A DNA stretch of 64,000 nucleotides from Thiomicrorhabdus sp965602805 (GCA_965602805.1 CBFCZK010000006.1:1-64000); one strand, 5' to 3'. Shown: positions 17,558 to 26,160, counted from the stretch's first letter. A program made the numbers and translations. Notes: a model not told the origin generated them from the sequence alone.

Positions 17558-17569
17558 ACCAGGCCTGAT
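17558..17569. repeat. ACCAGGCCTGAT variant
   Basis: One mismatch in the core; the outer GACC...GATC nearly pairs. It is intergenic, just 3' of the methyltransferase gene and upstream of glnE. Confidence 0.6.
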
Positions 17570-17585
17570 CATTATCGACAAGACG

Positions 17586-18365
17586 TTATAAGCGATAGAT
17601 ATAAAGTGTTGTTTGCCGACTATCAGACAATTCCCAAATTTCAGTGGGTGCTATCTCTGGAATGGCAAAACTATTGGAGATAAAGACTGAACCAGGTCGC
17701 ATCTCCTCTTTAACCTTCTGCCAAAGTTTCGGCATAGGTTCTGGCGATAAGAAGGCATACACGACATCGTAGTAACTCAGATCGGTTTTCCACATGTCCA
17801 TTGCATAGGTACGACCACCGCGCAGCAGTGTATAAACTTTGGACAATAAATACGGAATCGGTGCCGTTTCTACGCCATGAGATTCACTGATATTGACCAG
17901 CTGAGACATATAGACGACATTGCCCCCTAGTCCACAACCCAAATCTAAAAAAGTTTGGTTTTTCTGCGGTTTAACGAACTTCTTCAGTGCTTCACGAGTC
18001 GTTGAATTTGTAAGGTAAAGTGGCACTCGTTCGGTCAAGGCATTAGAAAACACCAACCAAATCAGTGCAAACACCAGCAATGCCCACAATGGATTAAATT
18101 CAACCAAAAGACCAAGATAAAGCCCTATAGGCATAAAAAACTGAATCCACCGCCACCAACAAGGCAGCCCTAAACGACAACTCACCGCAGCGGCGACACT
18201 TGCTTGAATCAAAACCAACAAAAGGTAAGAGTAAGGTGGCGCTATAACATAAGGTGCCAGCATGATCCCTAAGACAAGCAGAACAAACACGAACAACTGA
18301 ATTAAAAGCGCTAAAAAAATCTTAGGCAACCGTGAAACTTTATCCATCAACATACTCAAACACAC
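17586..18365 (-). CDS. Membrane-anchored class I SAM-dependent methyltransferase
   Basis: The N-terminal 120 residues contain about four hydrophobic helices (for example IFLALLIQLFVFVLLVLG and LWALLVFALIWLVFSNALT). A Rossmann-type methyltransferase domain follows, with motif I FLDLGCGLGGNVVYMSQL (about 139-157) and the acidic end of strand 2 in GVETAPIP. YYDVVYAFLSPEPMPKLW resembles motif IV. The substrate is unknown; such proteins may act on lipids, quinones or membrane proteins. Starts at 18365, 18353 and 18347 are possible. It diverges from the PII-amtB pair and lies downstream of glnE, with no shared function evident. Confidence 0.7.
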   Translation of the reverse strand: MCLSMLMDKVSRLPKIFLALLIQLFVFVLLVLGIMLAPYVIAPPYSYLLLVLIQASVAAAVSCRLGLPCWWRWIQFFMPIGLYLGLLVEFNPLWALLVFALIWLVFSNALTERVPLYLTNSTTREALKKFVKPQKNQTFLDLGCGLGGNVVYMSQLVNISESHGVETAPIPYLLSKVYTLLRGGRTYAMDMWKTDLSYYDVVYAFLSPEPMPKLWQKVKEEMRPGSVFISNSFAIPEIAPTEIWELSDSRQTTLYIYRL

Positions 18366-18503
18366 TCAATCTTTAGAAAACGCACCACAGTGAAACGCCA
18401 CCAGCACCACAAAAAAACAAACACACTTTCAAATATCTTGAAAACAGCTTAAAACGAGCCTAAATTATCGCTAACTACATGATAAAAATGGCAATAAAAT
18501 ACA

Positions 18504-18520
18504 TGGCACATAAGACGCTT
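18504..18520 (+). promoter_or_regulatory. Sigma-54 promoter of the PII-amtB operon
   Basis: TGGCACATAAGACGCTT has GG and GC exactly 10 bases apart with a perfect TGGCAC -24 box. It lies about 45 bases before the PII start codon. It matches the architecture of the glnA promoter, so both are probably activated by NtrC. Confidence 0.78.
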
Positions 18521-18564
18521 TTAACTGTTTGCAAATATTATAAATAATTAGAAGAGAGGTTAGT

Positions 18565-18903
18565 ATGAAACTGGTTGTTGCAATTATCAAACCTTTTAAA
18601 CTCGATGACGTTCGTGAAGCACTGCATGATGTTGATGTTCACGGAATGACCGTTACTGAGTCTAAAGGTTTTGGCCGTCAAAAGGGTCACACAGAAATCT
18701 ATCGTGGTGCAGAGTACGCGATTGAATTTCTACCGAAACTACGACTAGAAGTAGCTGTATCCGATGAACAGCTTGACAGTGTTATTGAAACGATTGGCGC
18801 TGCAGCTCGAACTGGAAAAATCGGAGACGGAAAAATATTCGTTATGCCACTAGAACAAGCAGTGCGTATCCGTACTGAAGAAACTGGCGATATCGCTCTT
18901 TAA
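18565..18903 (+). CDS. glnK: Nitrogen regulatory protein PII (GlnK/GlnB)
   Basis: This small trimeric signal protein binds ATP/ADP and 2-oxoglutarate and controls GlnE, NtrB and AmtB. The 112 residues carry the T-loop with the uridylylation site Tyr51 in RGAEYAIEFLPK. PII signatures KGFGRQKGHTEIYRG (34-48) and TGKIGDGKIFV (about 83-93) are present. A GAGAGG ribosome site precedes the ATG. It is 14 bases upstream of amtB, and this linkage is the reason for calling it GlnK rather than GlnB. Confidence 0.95.
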   Translation: MKLVVAIIKPFKLDDVREALHDVDVHGMTVTESKGFGRQKGHTEIYRGAEYAIEFLPKLRLEVAVSDEQLDSVIETIGAAARTGKIGDGKIFVMPLEQAVRIRTEETGDIAL

Positions 18904-18917
18904 GAAAGGATTTAATT

Positions 18918-20165
18918 ATGGAACAAGTACTTCAATTAAGTTACGCGCTTGATACCTTCTACTTCCTAATGTCTGGTGCATTAGTAATGTGGATGGCGGC
19001 CGGTTTTGCCATGCTAGAAGCTGGTTTGGTGCGTTCAAAAAACACAACTGAAATTCTAGCTAAGAATGTCGGTCTTTTTGCCATCGCTTGTATTATGTAC
19101 ATGCTGGTCGGTTATAACATTATGTACCCTGCTGAAGCGGTTAATAGCTTCTTCCCTGGCATCAGCTTCCTAATTGGTGGTGACAACGCAACTGCAGCTG
19201 TTATTGCTGGTGGTGAAGATGCACCTTACTATTCAGGTATGTCTGACTTCTTCTTCCAAGTCGTATTCGTAGCAACGGCAATGTCTGTTGTTTCTGGTGC
19301 GGTCGCTGAACGTATGAAGCTTATGTCATTCTTCGCTTTCGCAATCGTCTTCACTGCATTTATCTACCCAATGCAAGGTTTCTGGAAATGGGGTGGTGGT
19401 TTCTTAGACGGTCTAGGTTTCCTTGATTTCGCAGGTTCTGGTGTTGTTCACATGGCGGGTGCTTCTGCTGCTCTAGCCGGTGTTTTACTACTAGGTGCTC
19501 GTAAAGGTAAATATGGTCCAAATGGTGAGTCTCGTGCGATCCCTGGTGCTAACCTTCCGCTTGCAACTTTAGGTACTTTCATCCTATGGTTAGGTTGGTT
19601 TGGTTTCAACGGTGGTTCTGAGCTTAAAATCTCTAACGTCGAAGAAGCAAACGCTGTAGCAATGATCTTTGTAAACACGTTAATGGCCGCTGCTGGTGGT
19701 GTTATCGGTGCGTTACTAATGTCTAAGTTCAAATTCGGTAAAGCGGATTTAACAATGATGCTTAACGGTGCGCTAGCTGGTTTAGTTGCGATTACTGCAG
19801 AACCACTAACGCCTACCGCTTTAGAAGCAACGCTTATCGGTCTTGTTGGTGGTATCTTGGTTGTTCTAGCAATCCTATTCATCGATTCTAAAATGAAAAT
19901 TGATGATCCCGTAGGTGCCATATCTGTTCACGGTGTTGTCGGTATCTTCGGTCTTATCGCGGTTACTTTCACAAACCCTGACGCGACAATCGTAGCTCAG
20001 TTAACAGGTATCGCTGTGATCTTTGCTTGGGTATTCGGTGCGAGTTTAATCGTATGGTCTATCATCAAAGTGATTATGGGCATCCGAGTCTCAGAAGAAG
20101 AAGAGTACGAAGGTGTTGATCAATCTGAATGTGGAATGGAAGCATATCCTGAATTCACAAAATAA
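18918..20165 (+). CDS. amtB: Ammonium transporter AmtB
   Basis: This trimeric inner-membrane channel conducts ammonium, and GlnK plugs it when nitrogen is sufficient. The 415 residues form about 11 helices. Conserved features include WMAAGFAMLEAGLVRSKN near the N terminus and the twin pore histidines, the first in DFAGSGVVHMAGASAALAG and the second in DPVGAISVHGVVGIFG. There is no obvious signal peptide; family members with and without one exist. It is co-transcribed with the PII gene and followed by a strong terminator. Confidence 0.96.
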   Translation: MEQVLQLSYALDTFYFLMSGALVMWMAAGFAMLEAGLVRSKNTTEILAKNVGLFAIACIMYMLVGYNIMYPAEAVNSFFPGISFLIGGDNATAAVIAGGEDAPYYSGMSDFFFQVVFVATAMSVVSGAVAERMKLMSFFAFAIVFTAFIYPMQGFWKWGGGFLDGLGFLDFAGSGVVHMAGASAALAGVLLLGARKGKYGPNGESRAIPGANLPLATLGTFILWLGWFGFNGGSELKISNVEEANAVAMIFVNTLMAAAGGVIGALLMSKFKFGKADLTMMLNGALAGLVAITAEPLTPTALEATLIGLVGGILVVLAILFIDSKMKIDDPVGAISVHGVVGIFGLIAVTFTNPDATIVAQLTGIAVIFAWVFGASLIVWSIIKVIMGIRVSEEEEYEGVDQSECGMEAYPEFTK

Positions 20166-20190
20166 AAATAATTAGGACTCCTCGGTCTTG

Positions 20191-20215
20191 GCCCCGCAGT
20201 GCGGGGCTTTTTTAT
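20191..20215 (+). terminator. Terminator of glnK-amtB
   Basis: GCCCCGC-AGT-GCGGGGC followed by TTTTTT. Confidence 0.93.
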
Positions 20216-20292
20216 GTCTGCATTTTTTGCCTACCGAAAATCTAATATCGCTATAAAATTTTATATACAATAGCGTAATTAATTTCACTTAA

Positions 20293-20474
20293 AGACCTTT
20301 GCATGAGTGAGGTTCGAGATAGAAATAAGATAAAATTTTTCTAATTAAGGCGGAATACTCAGTGAATAGCCAGCTATTCACAAGCTGTCGCCCATCGTAA
20401 GTGCCTTGGGGTACAACGAAAAATAGGATGATTTTAGCCATTTATATCCGGGCAGTCACTCGTGCAAAGGTCTC
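20293..20474 (-). mobile_element. MITE-like element, copy B
   Basis: This is the inverted counterpart of the element at 1137-1320. Its ends form 18-base terminal inverted repeats with a single mismatch: AGACCTTTGCATGAGTGA (20293-20310) and TCACTCGTGCAAAGGTCT (20456-20473). The central palindrome GTGAATAGCCAGCTATTCAC (20362-20381, approximately) has one changed base relative to copy A. It carries no gene. It ends about 24 bases before the FliL-like start and must contain or displace that gene's promoter. Confidence 0.75.
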
Positions 20475-20497
20475 TCATTAAAAAGAAGATCCTTTTC

Positions 20498-20977
20498 ATG
20501 AACGCATCCAATCAGCATGCTTTAGCAAAAAAAGTAATGCCTTTTATTCTTAGCCTGACATTAGCCGCTTTCTCAACCACCTCTTTTGCAGATGATGCAC
20601 CTGAAGGCCTTAGCTACTCTCCTAAATACAAGCAATTTGAAGCACCCATCGAAAGCGTTCCTAAATATTTTTCTATGGAAAAAATAGTGGTCAACTTTCG
20701 TGGCGAAGGCAAAGCGAAGTTTTTAGCGATTGATTTGAAATTCATGTCTTACTACCCACAAATTGTTGAAACAGAAATGGAGCACCTACGTCCGATTCTA
20801 AAGAACAATATCGACCGTTTATTGCGTAATAAAACCTATACACAACTCCACACGCCTACAGGCCCTGATCAGTTAAGAGAAGAACTACTCAAGGTGGCGC
20901 GTGAAATTCTAGAACATCACAAGCTTTATCCTGACCTACTAGAAGATGTGTATTTAGAGCGCTTTGTAATGCAATAA
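20498..20977 (+). CDS. FliL-like flagellar basal-body-associated protein
   Basis: FliL proteins sit in the inner membrane beside the flagellar stator and support motor torque. The chosen ATG gives 159 residues; a GTG at 20462 lies inside the MITE-like element and was rejected. Residues 10-31 are hydrophobic and end in TSFADD, which looks like a cleavable signal rather than the usual anchor. Residues 47-159 (KYFSMEKIVVNFRGEGKAKF...FLAIDLKFM, then ILKNNIDRLLRNKTYTQL and REILEHH) match the FliL core. No other fli genes are near, so it may be a stand-alone paralogue. The call is by motif resemblance. Confidence 0.75.
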   Translation: MNASNQHALAKKVMPFILSLTLAAFSTTSFADDAPEGLSYSPKYKQFEAPIESVPKYFSMEKIVVNFRGEGKAKFLAIDLKFMSYYPQIVETEMEHLRPILKNNIDRLLRNKTYTQLHTPTGPDQLREELLKVAREILEHHKLYPDLLEDVYLERFVMQ

Positions 20978-21005
20978 AGACTGTCTGAATAGACATCTCG
21001 ACAAA

Positions 21006-21041
21006 CAAAAAAGCCACATCAATTTGATGTGGCTTTTTTTA
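21006..21041. terminator. Terminator of the FliL-like gene
   Basis: AAAAAAGCCACATCA-ATT-TGATGTGGCTTTTTTT. The symmetric stem with A and T runs can act in both directions between two converging genes. Confidence 0.93.
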
Positions 21042-21083
21042 TGGGCTTAAAACAGAGCTGACCGGAAACGACCTTCTAAAGCA

Positions 21084-21095
21084 ACCAGGCCAGGT
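21084..21095. repeat. ACCAGGCCAGGT variant
   Basis: One core mismatch (T to A). It lies between the 3' ends of the FliL-like gene and the next leftward gene. Confidence 0.55.
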
Positions 21096-21099
21096 AGTT

Positions 21100-21528
21100 T
21101 TACAGGTTCCGTAATTTATAAAGCAATTTTAGAAACCACATTTTTAAGGAAGGCTTAATTTCAATTGGGTGATGAAATTTTAACAAAACCGAGGCTTCTT
21201 CAGGATTGTATAAAGGGTGATGTTCCCAATCCATTAAATCTTCATAGGCAATCCCACTGTCTAAAGCGATTAACTGCCACGGCAAAACCTCATGTCCCGA
21301 CTTTGCTTCAGGACCCGTTGCGGTAAATACCAATGGAATCTTTTCTGCCAGCGTGACCGCTTTAGATTGGCCTGACTCCATCCAGATACGAATCAACTCA
21401 CCCTCTTCCAGTATCGTTCCATAGGGTAAAAATTGATAAACCGCGTTCAAACTGGTGACCGAGTTATCCACCAAAGGTGGTCCCTCTTCGAATTTGAACT
21501 TACAGTAACCTCCTGAACAACAAGACAT
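21100..21528 (-). CDS. Small protein of unknown function with N-terminal cysteines
   Basis: I do not recognise this 142-residue protein. It starts MSCCSGGYCKFKFEEGPP, with Cys3, Cys4 and Cys9, which could bind a metal or be modified. The middle resembles an FKBP-type peptidyl-prolyl isomerase-like or other beta-barrel pattern (LEEGELIRIWMESGQSKAVTLAEKIPLVFTATGPEAKSGHEVLPWQL), but no catalytic signature is clear. The C-terminal tail MWFLKLLYKLRNL is basic and hydrophobic. A good ribosome site (AAGGAAAG) precedes the ATG. It diverges from the orphan flagellin gene by 68 bases. Confidence 0.6.
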   Translation of the reverse strand: MSCCSGGYCKFKFEEGPPLVDNSVTSLNAVYQFLPYGTILEEGELIRIWMESGQSKAVTLAEKIPLVFTATGPEAKSGHEVLPWQLIALDSGIAYEDLMDWEHHPLYNPEEASVLLKFHHPIEIKPSLKMWFLKLLYKLRNL

Positions 21529-21596
21529 TTTTCTTTCCTTAACGCCAAAAGGCGCGTAAAATTAAAGTATGAAAATCATTATTAGGAGATTCTAAC

Positions 21597-22388
21597 ATGG
21601 ACATCAGTGCTTATAGTGCTCTTAACAATCCAACCTATTCAAATAGCCTTAACTCGGTTAATGAAAGTCTGGCCAGCGGTTCGCAAGTAAACCGTGCAGC
21701 GGATAACTCTGCCGCTCAAGCTATTATAATGGCGTTAACCTCTCAGGTGAATACCCAAGATATGGCGACGCGTAATGCAAATGATGGAATTTCATTACTG
21801 CAAACGGCGGACGGTGCGAGCGATTCAATTACACAGTCTTTACAGCGTATGAATGAGTTGTCCGTACAATCCCTGAATGGAACCTTAAACCCGTCTCAAC
21901 GTAGCGCGTTAAATCAAGAGTTCCAACAAAACCTACAAAGTATCAATCAGGTATCTGGTTCAACGAGCTTTAACGGTAATAATTTATTAAATGGCGAGAC
22001 TGCTAGTGTTGATATTGCATTAGGCGAAACGACGAACAGCTTGAACTTACCCAATCTAAGCACGGATGGTTTAAGCATTACGGGTTTAGATATTAGCAAT
22101 CCTGCAAATGCTTCGCTAGCGCTTGAAGGCATTGGATTGGCAATGGAACAAATTGGCAGTGCGCGTAGTCAATTTGGTGCACAACAAAATGGCTTAACCA
22201 GTGCGGTCGATAATCTGCAAAACGAAAGCCTAAACACCATGGCGACCCGAAGCCAACTCAGTGATACTGATTTTGGGCGAGCGATTGCAGAACAGTCTAG
22301 ATTGAATATTCTCAATGAAAGTTCCATTGCGATGATGTCACAAGGAACTCAATCTAAATCTTCTGTTCTCCAGCTTCTTGGCATCTAG
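21597..22388 (+). CDS. Divergent flagellin
   Basis: This 263-residue protein has the conserved flagellin N- and C-terminal helical regions that form the filament core (about 1-135 and 180-263). Signature stretches are SLASGSQVNRAADNSAAQAIIMALTSQV, ANDGISLLQTADGASDSITQSLQRMNELSVQSLNGT and SSVLQLLGI at the C terminus. The usual N-terminal start (IxTNxxSL) is replaced by MDISAYSALNNPTYSNSLN, and the variable domain is almost absent. AGGAG lies about seven bases before the ATG. No flagellar operon is near; together with the FliL-like gene 600 bases away it may form an unusual mini-set. Confidence 0.85.
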   Translation: MDISAYSALNNPTYSNSLNSVNESLASGSQVNRAADNSAAQAIIMALTSQVNTQDMATRNANDGISLLQTADGASDSITQSLQRMNELSVQSLNGTLNPSQRSALNQEFQQNLQSINQVSGSTSFNGNNLLNGETASVDIALGETTNSLNLPNLSTDGLSITGLDISNPANASLALEGIGLAMEQIGSARSQFGAQQNGLTSAVDNLQNESLNTMATRSQLSDTDFGRAIAEQSRLNILNESSIAMMSQGTQSKSSVLQLLGI

Positions 22389-22442
22389 CCTTAATAGCAA
22401 GCCTGAACATCAGAGATAAATTTCTAGTCCTCCTAGAAACAT

Positions 22443-22468
22443 TACGGCAGTTTACCTGCCGTTTTTTT
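22443..22468 (+). terminator. Terminator of the flagellin gene
   Basis: ACGGCAG-TTTAC-CTGCCGT followed by seven T. Confidence 0.9.
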
Positions 22469-22655
22469 CGTCTACATTTAACCTTAACAGCCCATCCACT
22501 CGCCTCAAACACGGCGTAAAGCGCAATCAGATACTATGACCAGACTTTACCTTATGTTTCATCATTTTTATCTGTCACAATTAAAGACTTCTTCCACGGT
22601 CATTGTTATAATCGGCGGATTATTATTAAAAATTTACGAGTAGATTACGAGTCCT

Positions 22656-25424
22656 ATGGAAAAGCATTTCGATCCAAATACAATTGAAACAAAATGGTAC
22701 CAAACCTGGGAAAACAAGGGCTATTTCAAGCCTAAGAATGACGATTCGGCCCCTTACTCAATCATGATTCCGCCGCCAAACGTGACGGGTAGCTTACATA
22801 TGGGTCACGCTTTTCAAGACACCATTATGGATACACTCATCCGCTATCACCGCATGAAAGGTGATGACACGCTTTGGCAACCTGGAACGGATCATGCCGG
22901 AATCGCCACTCAGATGGTCGTTGAACGCCAGCTCGCTGCTAAAGGCTTGAGCCGCCATGACTTAGGTCGTGAAAAATTCATCGAGAAAATCTGGGAATGG
23001 AAAGAAGAGTCCGGTGGTACGATTACTCAACAACTTCGCCGCATGGGGGCTTCACCTGATTGGACGCGTGAACGCTTTACAATGGATGATGGCCTGTCTG
23101 ATGCTGTTAAAGAAGTCTTTGTTAGTCTGTATGAAGAAGACCTTATTTATCGCGGTAAACGCCTGGTTAACTGGGACCCTGTCCTGCATACAGCGGTTTC
23201 TGATTTAGAGGTTATCTCTACAGAAGAACAAGGCAACATGTGGCACATGAGTTATCCATTGACCGATGGTTCTGGCGCTTTGGTGGTGGCCACTACTCGT
23301 CCGGAGACAATGCTAGGTGACCAAGCGGTTGCTGTGCATCCTGATGACGAACGTTACCAGCACCTAATTGGCAAAACCATCACTCTGCCTTTAGTCGGCC
23401 GTGAAATCCCCATTATTGCCGATGATTACGTTGATCCTGAATTCGGTACGGGTTGTGTCAAAATCACCCCTGCCCATGATTTCAACGATTACGAGATGGG
23501 TAAACGTCACAACCTACCAATGCTTAACATCCTAACCGATGATGCCTGCATTAATGAAGAAGCGCCTGAAAAATACCAGGGCTTGGATCGTTATGATGCG
23601 CGTAAGTTAATCGTCGCAGATTTAGAAGCACTTGGTTTAATGGTCGATATCAAACCACACACATTAATGGTGCCTCGTGGTGATCGTTCTCATGCGGTGA
23701 TTGAGCCTCTATTAACGGATCAGTGGTATGTTGCGGTTGAAGCCTTAGCAAAACCAGCGATTGATGCGGTTAAAAATGGCGACATTGAATTTGTGCCTAA
23801 GAACTGGGAAAACACCTACTTTGAGTGGATGAACAATATCCAAGACTGGTGTATCTCTCGTCAGATTTGGTGGGGACATAGAATCCCAGCCTGGTTCGAT
23901 GACAACGGTAAAGTCTATGTCGGTCGTAGCGAGCAAGAAGTCCGTGAAAAGAACGAGTTTGCCGCTGACTACCCTCTTCGTCAAGATGACGATGTTTTAG
24001 ATACCTGGTTCAGCTCTGCTCTTTGGACTTTCTCAACGCTTGGCTGGCCAGAGAAAACCCCTGAACTTGCAAAATTCCATCCAACGTCAGTATTGGTGAC
24101 TGGCTTTGACATCATCTTCTTCTGGGTTGCTAGAATGATTATGATGGGACTTAAATTCACAGGTGAAGTACCCTTTAAACAGATTTATGTCCACGGTTTA
24201 GTACGTGATGGCGAAGGTCAGAAAATGTCTAAATCTAAAGGTAACGTATTAGATCCGATTGACCTGATTGATGGTATCGAATTAGAAGAGTTGGTTCAGA
24301 AACGTACCTACGGCATGATGCAACCAGAAAAGGCCGCCAAGATTGAGAAGTCGACTCGCAAGCAATTTGCAGACGGCATCCCGGCTTTTGGTACCGATGC
24401 AATTCGCTTTACGTTTGCTTCTTTAGCCTCGACCGGTCGTGATATCCGTTTTGATTTACAACGTGCCGAAGGTTACCGTAATTTCTGTAATAAACTATGG
24501 AATGCAACGCGTTATGTCTTAATGAATACCGAAGGGTATGATACCGGCGTTGACGAAACAGCAGAGATTGAACTTTCACTGGCTGACAAATGGATCGTCT
24601 CTCGCTTACAGGAAGTAGAAGCCGAAGTTACTAAACAGTTTGATGCTTACCGATTTGATTTAGCAGCCACTGCACTTTATGAATTCACTTGGAATGAGTA
24701 TTGTGACTGGTATTTAGAGTTGGCGAAACCGATTCTAAATAACGACAACTCTGATGCGGCCAAACGCGGAACCCGTAAAACATTAGTCAACGTCTTAGAA
24801 ACTATCTTAAGAATGTTACACCCTATTACACCTTTTATTACCGAAGAAGCGTGGCAAGCTGTCGCACCTTTAGCGGGCAAGCACAATGACACCATTATGC
24901 TTGAACCTTATCCAGAAGCTGACGCCTCTAAAATCGATTTACAAGCCGTTGCAGAGTTGGAATGGGTTAAGAAATTCATTATTGGCGTGCGTAAGATTCG
25001 TTCAGAGATGGACATCGCACCAAGCAAAGCGCTACCGGTACTGCTTGCAGGCTTAAATGAGAATGACCAGGCCTGGTTGAAAAACAATGAAGTTTATCTT
25101 TTATCACTCGCGAAATTGGCTTCTATTGAAGTACTTGAAGATGAAGCCAACGCCCCTGAATCGGCTGTTGCATTAGTCGGTGAGATGAAAGTCTTGATTC
25201 CAATGGCGGGCTTAATTGATAAAGATGCAGAAATATCCCGTTTGGATAAAGAGATGGGCAAACTTCAAGGCGAAATTAAACGCCTTGGTGGCAAGCTAAG
25301 CAACGCAGGATTTGTAGCAAAAGCCCCAGAGGCGGTGGTTGCTGTTGAACGTGAAAAACTAGCGGGTTATGAAACTGCACTTAAGAATTTAGAGGCTCAA
25401 TATGAAAAAATCCAACAGCTTTAA
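22656..25424 (+). CDS. valS: Valyl-tRNA synthetase
   Basis: This enzyme charges tRNA-Val and edits mischarged threonine. The 922-residue class I synthetase has the HIGH-type motif PPPNVTGSLHMGHAF (about 39-53) and the KMSKS motif GQKMSKSKGNVLDP (about 523-536). The editing domain lies between them (for example VATTRPETMLGDQAVAVHPDD). The anticodon-binding domain and a C-terminal coiled-coil (about 855-922) complete the chain. Its last 23 bases overlap the next gene, so the two are translationally linked. It contains one exact ACCAGGCCTGGT palindrome. Confidence 0.98.
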   Translation: MEKHFDPNTIETKWYQTWENKGYFKPKNDDSAPYSIMIPPPNVTGSLHMGHAFQDTIMDTLIRYHRMKGDDTLWQPGTDHAGIATQMVVERQLAAKGLSRHDLGREKFIEKIWEWKEESGGTITQQLRRMGASPDWTRERFTMDDGLSDAVKEVFVSLYEEDLIYRGKRLVNWDPVLHTAVSDLEVISTEEQGNMWHMSYPLTDGSGALVVATTRPETMLGDQAVAVHPDDERYQHLIGKTITLPLVGREIPIIADDYVDPEFGTGCVKITPAHDFNDYEMGKRHNLPMLNILTDDACINEEAPEKYQGLDRYDARKLIVADLEALGLMVDIKPHTLMVPRGDRSHAVIEPLLTDQWYVAVEALAKPAIDAVKNGDIEFVPKNWENTYFEWMNNIQDWCISRQIWWGHRIPAWFDDNGKVYVGRSEQEVREKNEFAADYPLRQDDDVLDTWFSSALWTFSTLGWPEKTPELAKFHPTSVLVTGFDIIFFWVARMIMMGLKFTGEVPFKQIYVHGLVRDGEGQKMSKSKGNVLDPIDLIDGIELEELVQKRTYGMMQPEKAAKIEKSTRKQFADGIPAFGTDAIRFTFASLASTGRDIRFDLQRAEGYRNFCNKLWNATRYVLMNTEGYDTGVDETAEIELSLADKWIVSRLQEVEAEVTKQFDAYRFDLAATALYEFTWNEYCDWYLELAKPILNNDNSDAAKRGTRKTLVNVLETILRMLHPITPFITEEAWQAVAPLAGKHNDTIMLEPYPEADASKIDLQAVAELEWVKKFIIGVRKIRSEMDIAPSKALPVLLAGLNENDQAWLKNNEVYLLSLAKLASIEVLEDEANAPESAVALVGEMKVLIPMAGLIDKDAEISRLDKEMGKLQGEIKRLGGKLSNAGFVAKAPEAVVAVEREKLAGYETALKNLEAQYEKIQQL
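25066..25077. repeat. ACCAGGCCTGGT palindrome (exact, coding)
   Basis: Exact copy inside valS, read as GAC-CAG-GCC-TGG-TTG (D-Q-A-W-L) in the anticodon-binding region. Confidence 0.9.
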
Positions 25425-26136
25425 CAGTATGATTCCAAGCTTATCTAAAGGCATCATTGTTGCCAGCTTGCTCAGTTTATCGGCCTTTAGCATGCTTGCT
25501 TCAAGTAATGCTGTCGCCGCGTCTGGCTATACACATTATGTTACAGATTCAACCGATGTCCCTGTGCGCAGCGGTGGCAGCTATAAGCACAAAATTCTTC
25601 GCATGCTGCCAACCGGAACACCCGTTAGCATCCTAGAAGTCAATAAAGATGGCTGGGCACAGATTCAATACAAAAGAGGCAGTAAGACCTATACAGGTTG
25701 GATGGCTTCAAGTACTTTACTAAACCAACCGATTGCCAAGGTTCGTTTGGAGAAGCAAATCGCCAAGACCAGTTCCGTCGAAAAGAAGTTAAATGAACTA
25801 AAACAGGAGCTGGATACCTTACAAGCACGCTTCACAACAACAGACAGTGCACTATCAACCATCAAACAAGAGAAGTTTGAACTGTCGCAAGAATTAACGC
25901 GTTTAAAAACGATTTCCAGTAATGCGGTATTACTAGATGAACAAAATCAAGAAATGAAGCAGCGATTAAGTCAGCTGGAAAGTCAAAATGCCATTATGAA
26001 AGAGCAAATTGACCAATCAAGTGATTCAATCAAACGTCAGTGGTTCTTAACAGGTGGTGGTGTATTACTACTTGGACTCATTCTAGGTCGCTTTTTCAGA
26101 GCGCCCAAGAAACGTAAAAAATGGGGTGAGATGTAA
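25402..26136 (+). CDS. SH3-domain membrane protein (TIGR04211-like)
   Basis: The 244-residue protein has a hydrophobic N-terminal export signal (about 14-39, ending in AVAAS). A bacterial SH3 domain follows (about 45-105, YVTDSTDVPVRSGGSYKHKILRMLPTGTPVSILEV), then a long coiled-coil (about 112-212). The C-terminal helix WFLTGGGVLLLGLILGRFF is followed by a basic tail. This layout is that of the conserved proteobacterial SH3/coiled-coil membrane family (E. coli YgiM-like). The SH3 part faces the periplasm and may bind the cell wall. The start overlaps the end of valS in another frame, so co-translation is likely. Exact function is unknown. Confidence 0.85.
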   Translation: MKKSNSFNSMIPSLSKGIIVASLLSLSAFSMLASSNAVAASGYTHYVTDSTDVPVRSGGSYKHKILRMLPTGTPVSILEVNKDGWAQIQYKRGSKTYTGWMASSTLLNQPIAKVRLEKQIAKTSSVEKKLNELKQELDTLQARFTTTDSALSTIKQEKFELSQELTRLKTISSNAVLLDEQNQEMKQRLSQLESQNAIMKEQIDQSSDSIKRQWFLTGGGVLLLGLILGRFFRAPKKRKKWGEM

Positions 26137-26160
26137 CCCCTTTGCTTTACCGATAAAATC

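Noticed and set aside
19448..19921. Open frame of 157 codons on the minus strand inside amtB
   Set aside because: Antisense to highly conserved AmtB sequence; no ribosome site or family resemblance.
20462..20497. GTG start giving 12 extra residues for the FliL-like protein
   Set aside because: The GTG lies within the terminal repeat of the MITE-like element; the ATG at 20498 directly begins a plausible signal peptide.
22569..22655. T-box or other riboswitch upstream of valS
   Set aside because: The leader is short and no T-box core or specifier stem is visible; only a TATAAT-like -10 at 22607-22612 was seen.
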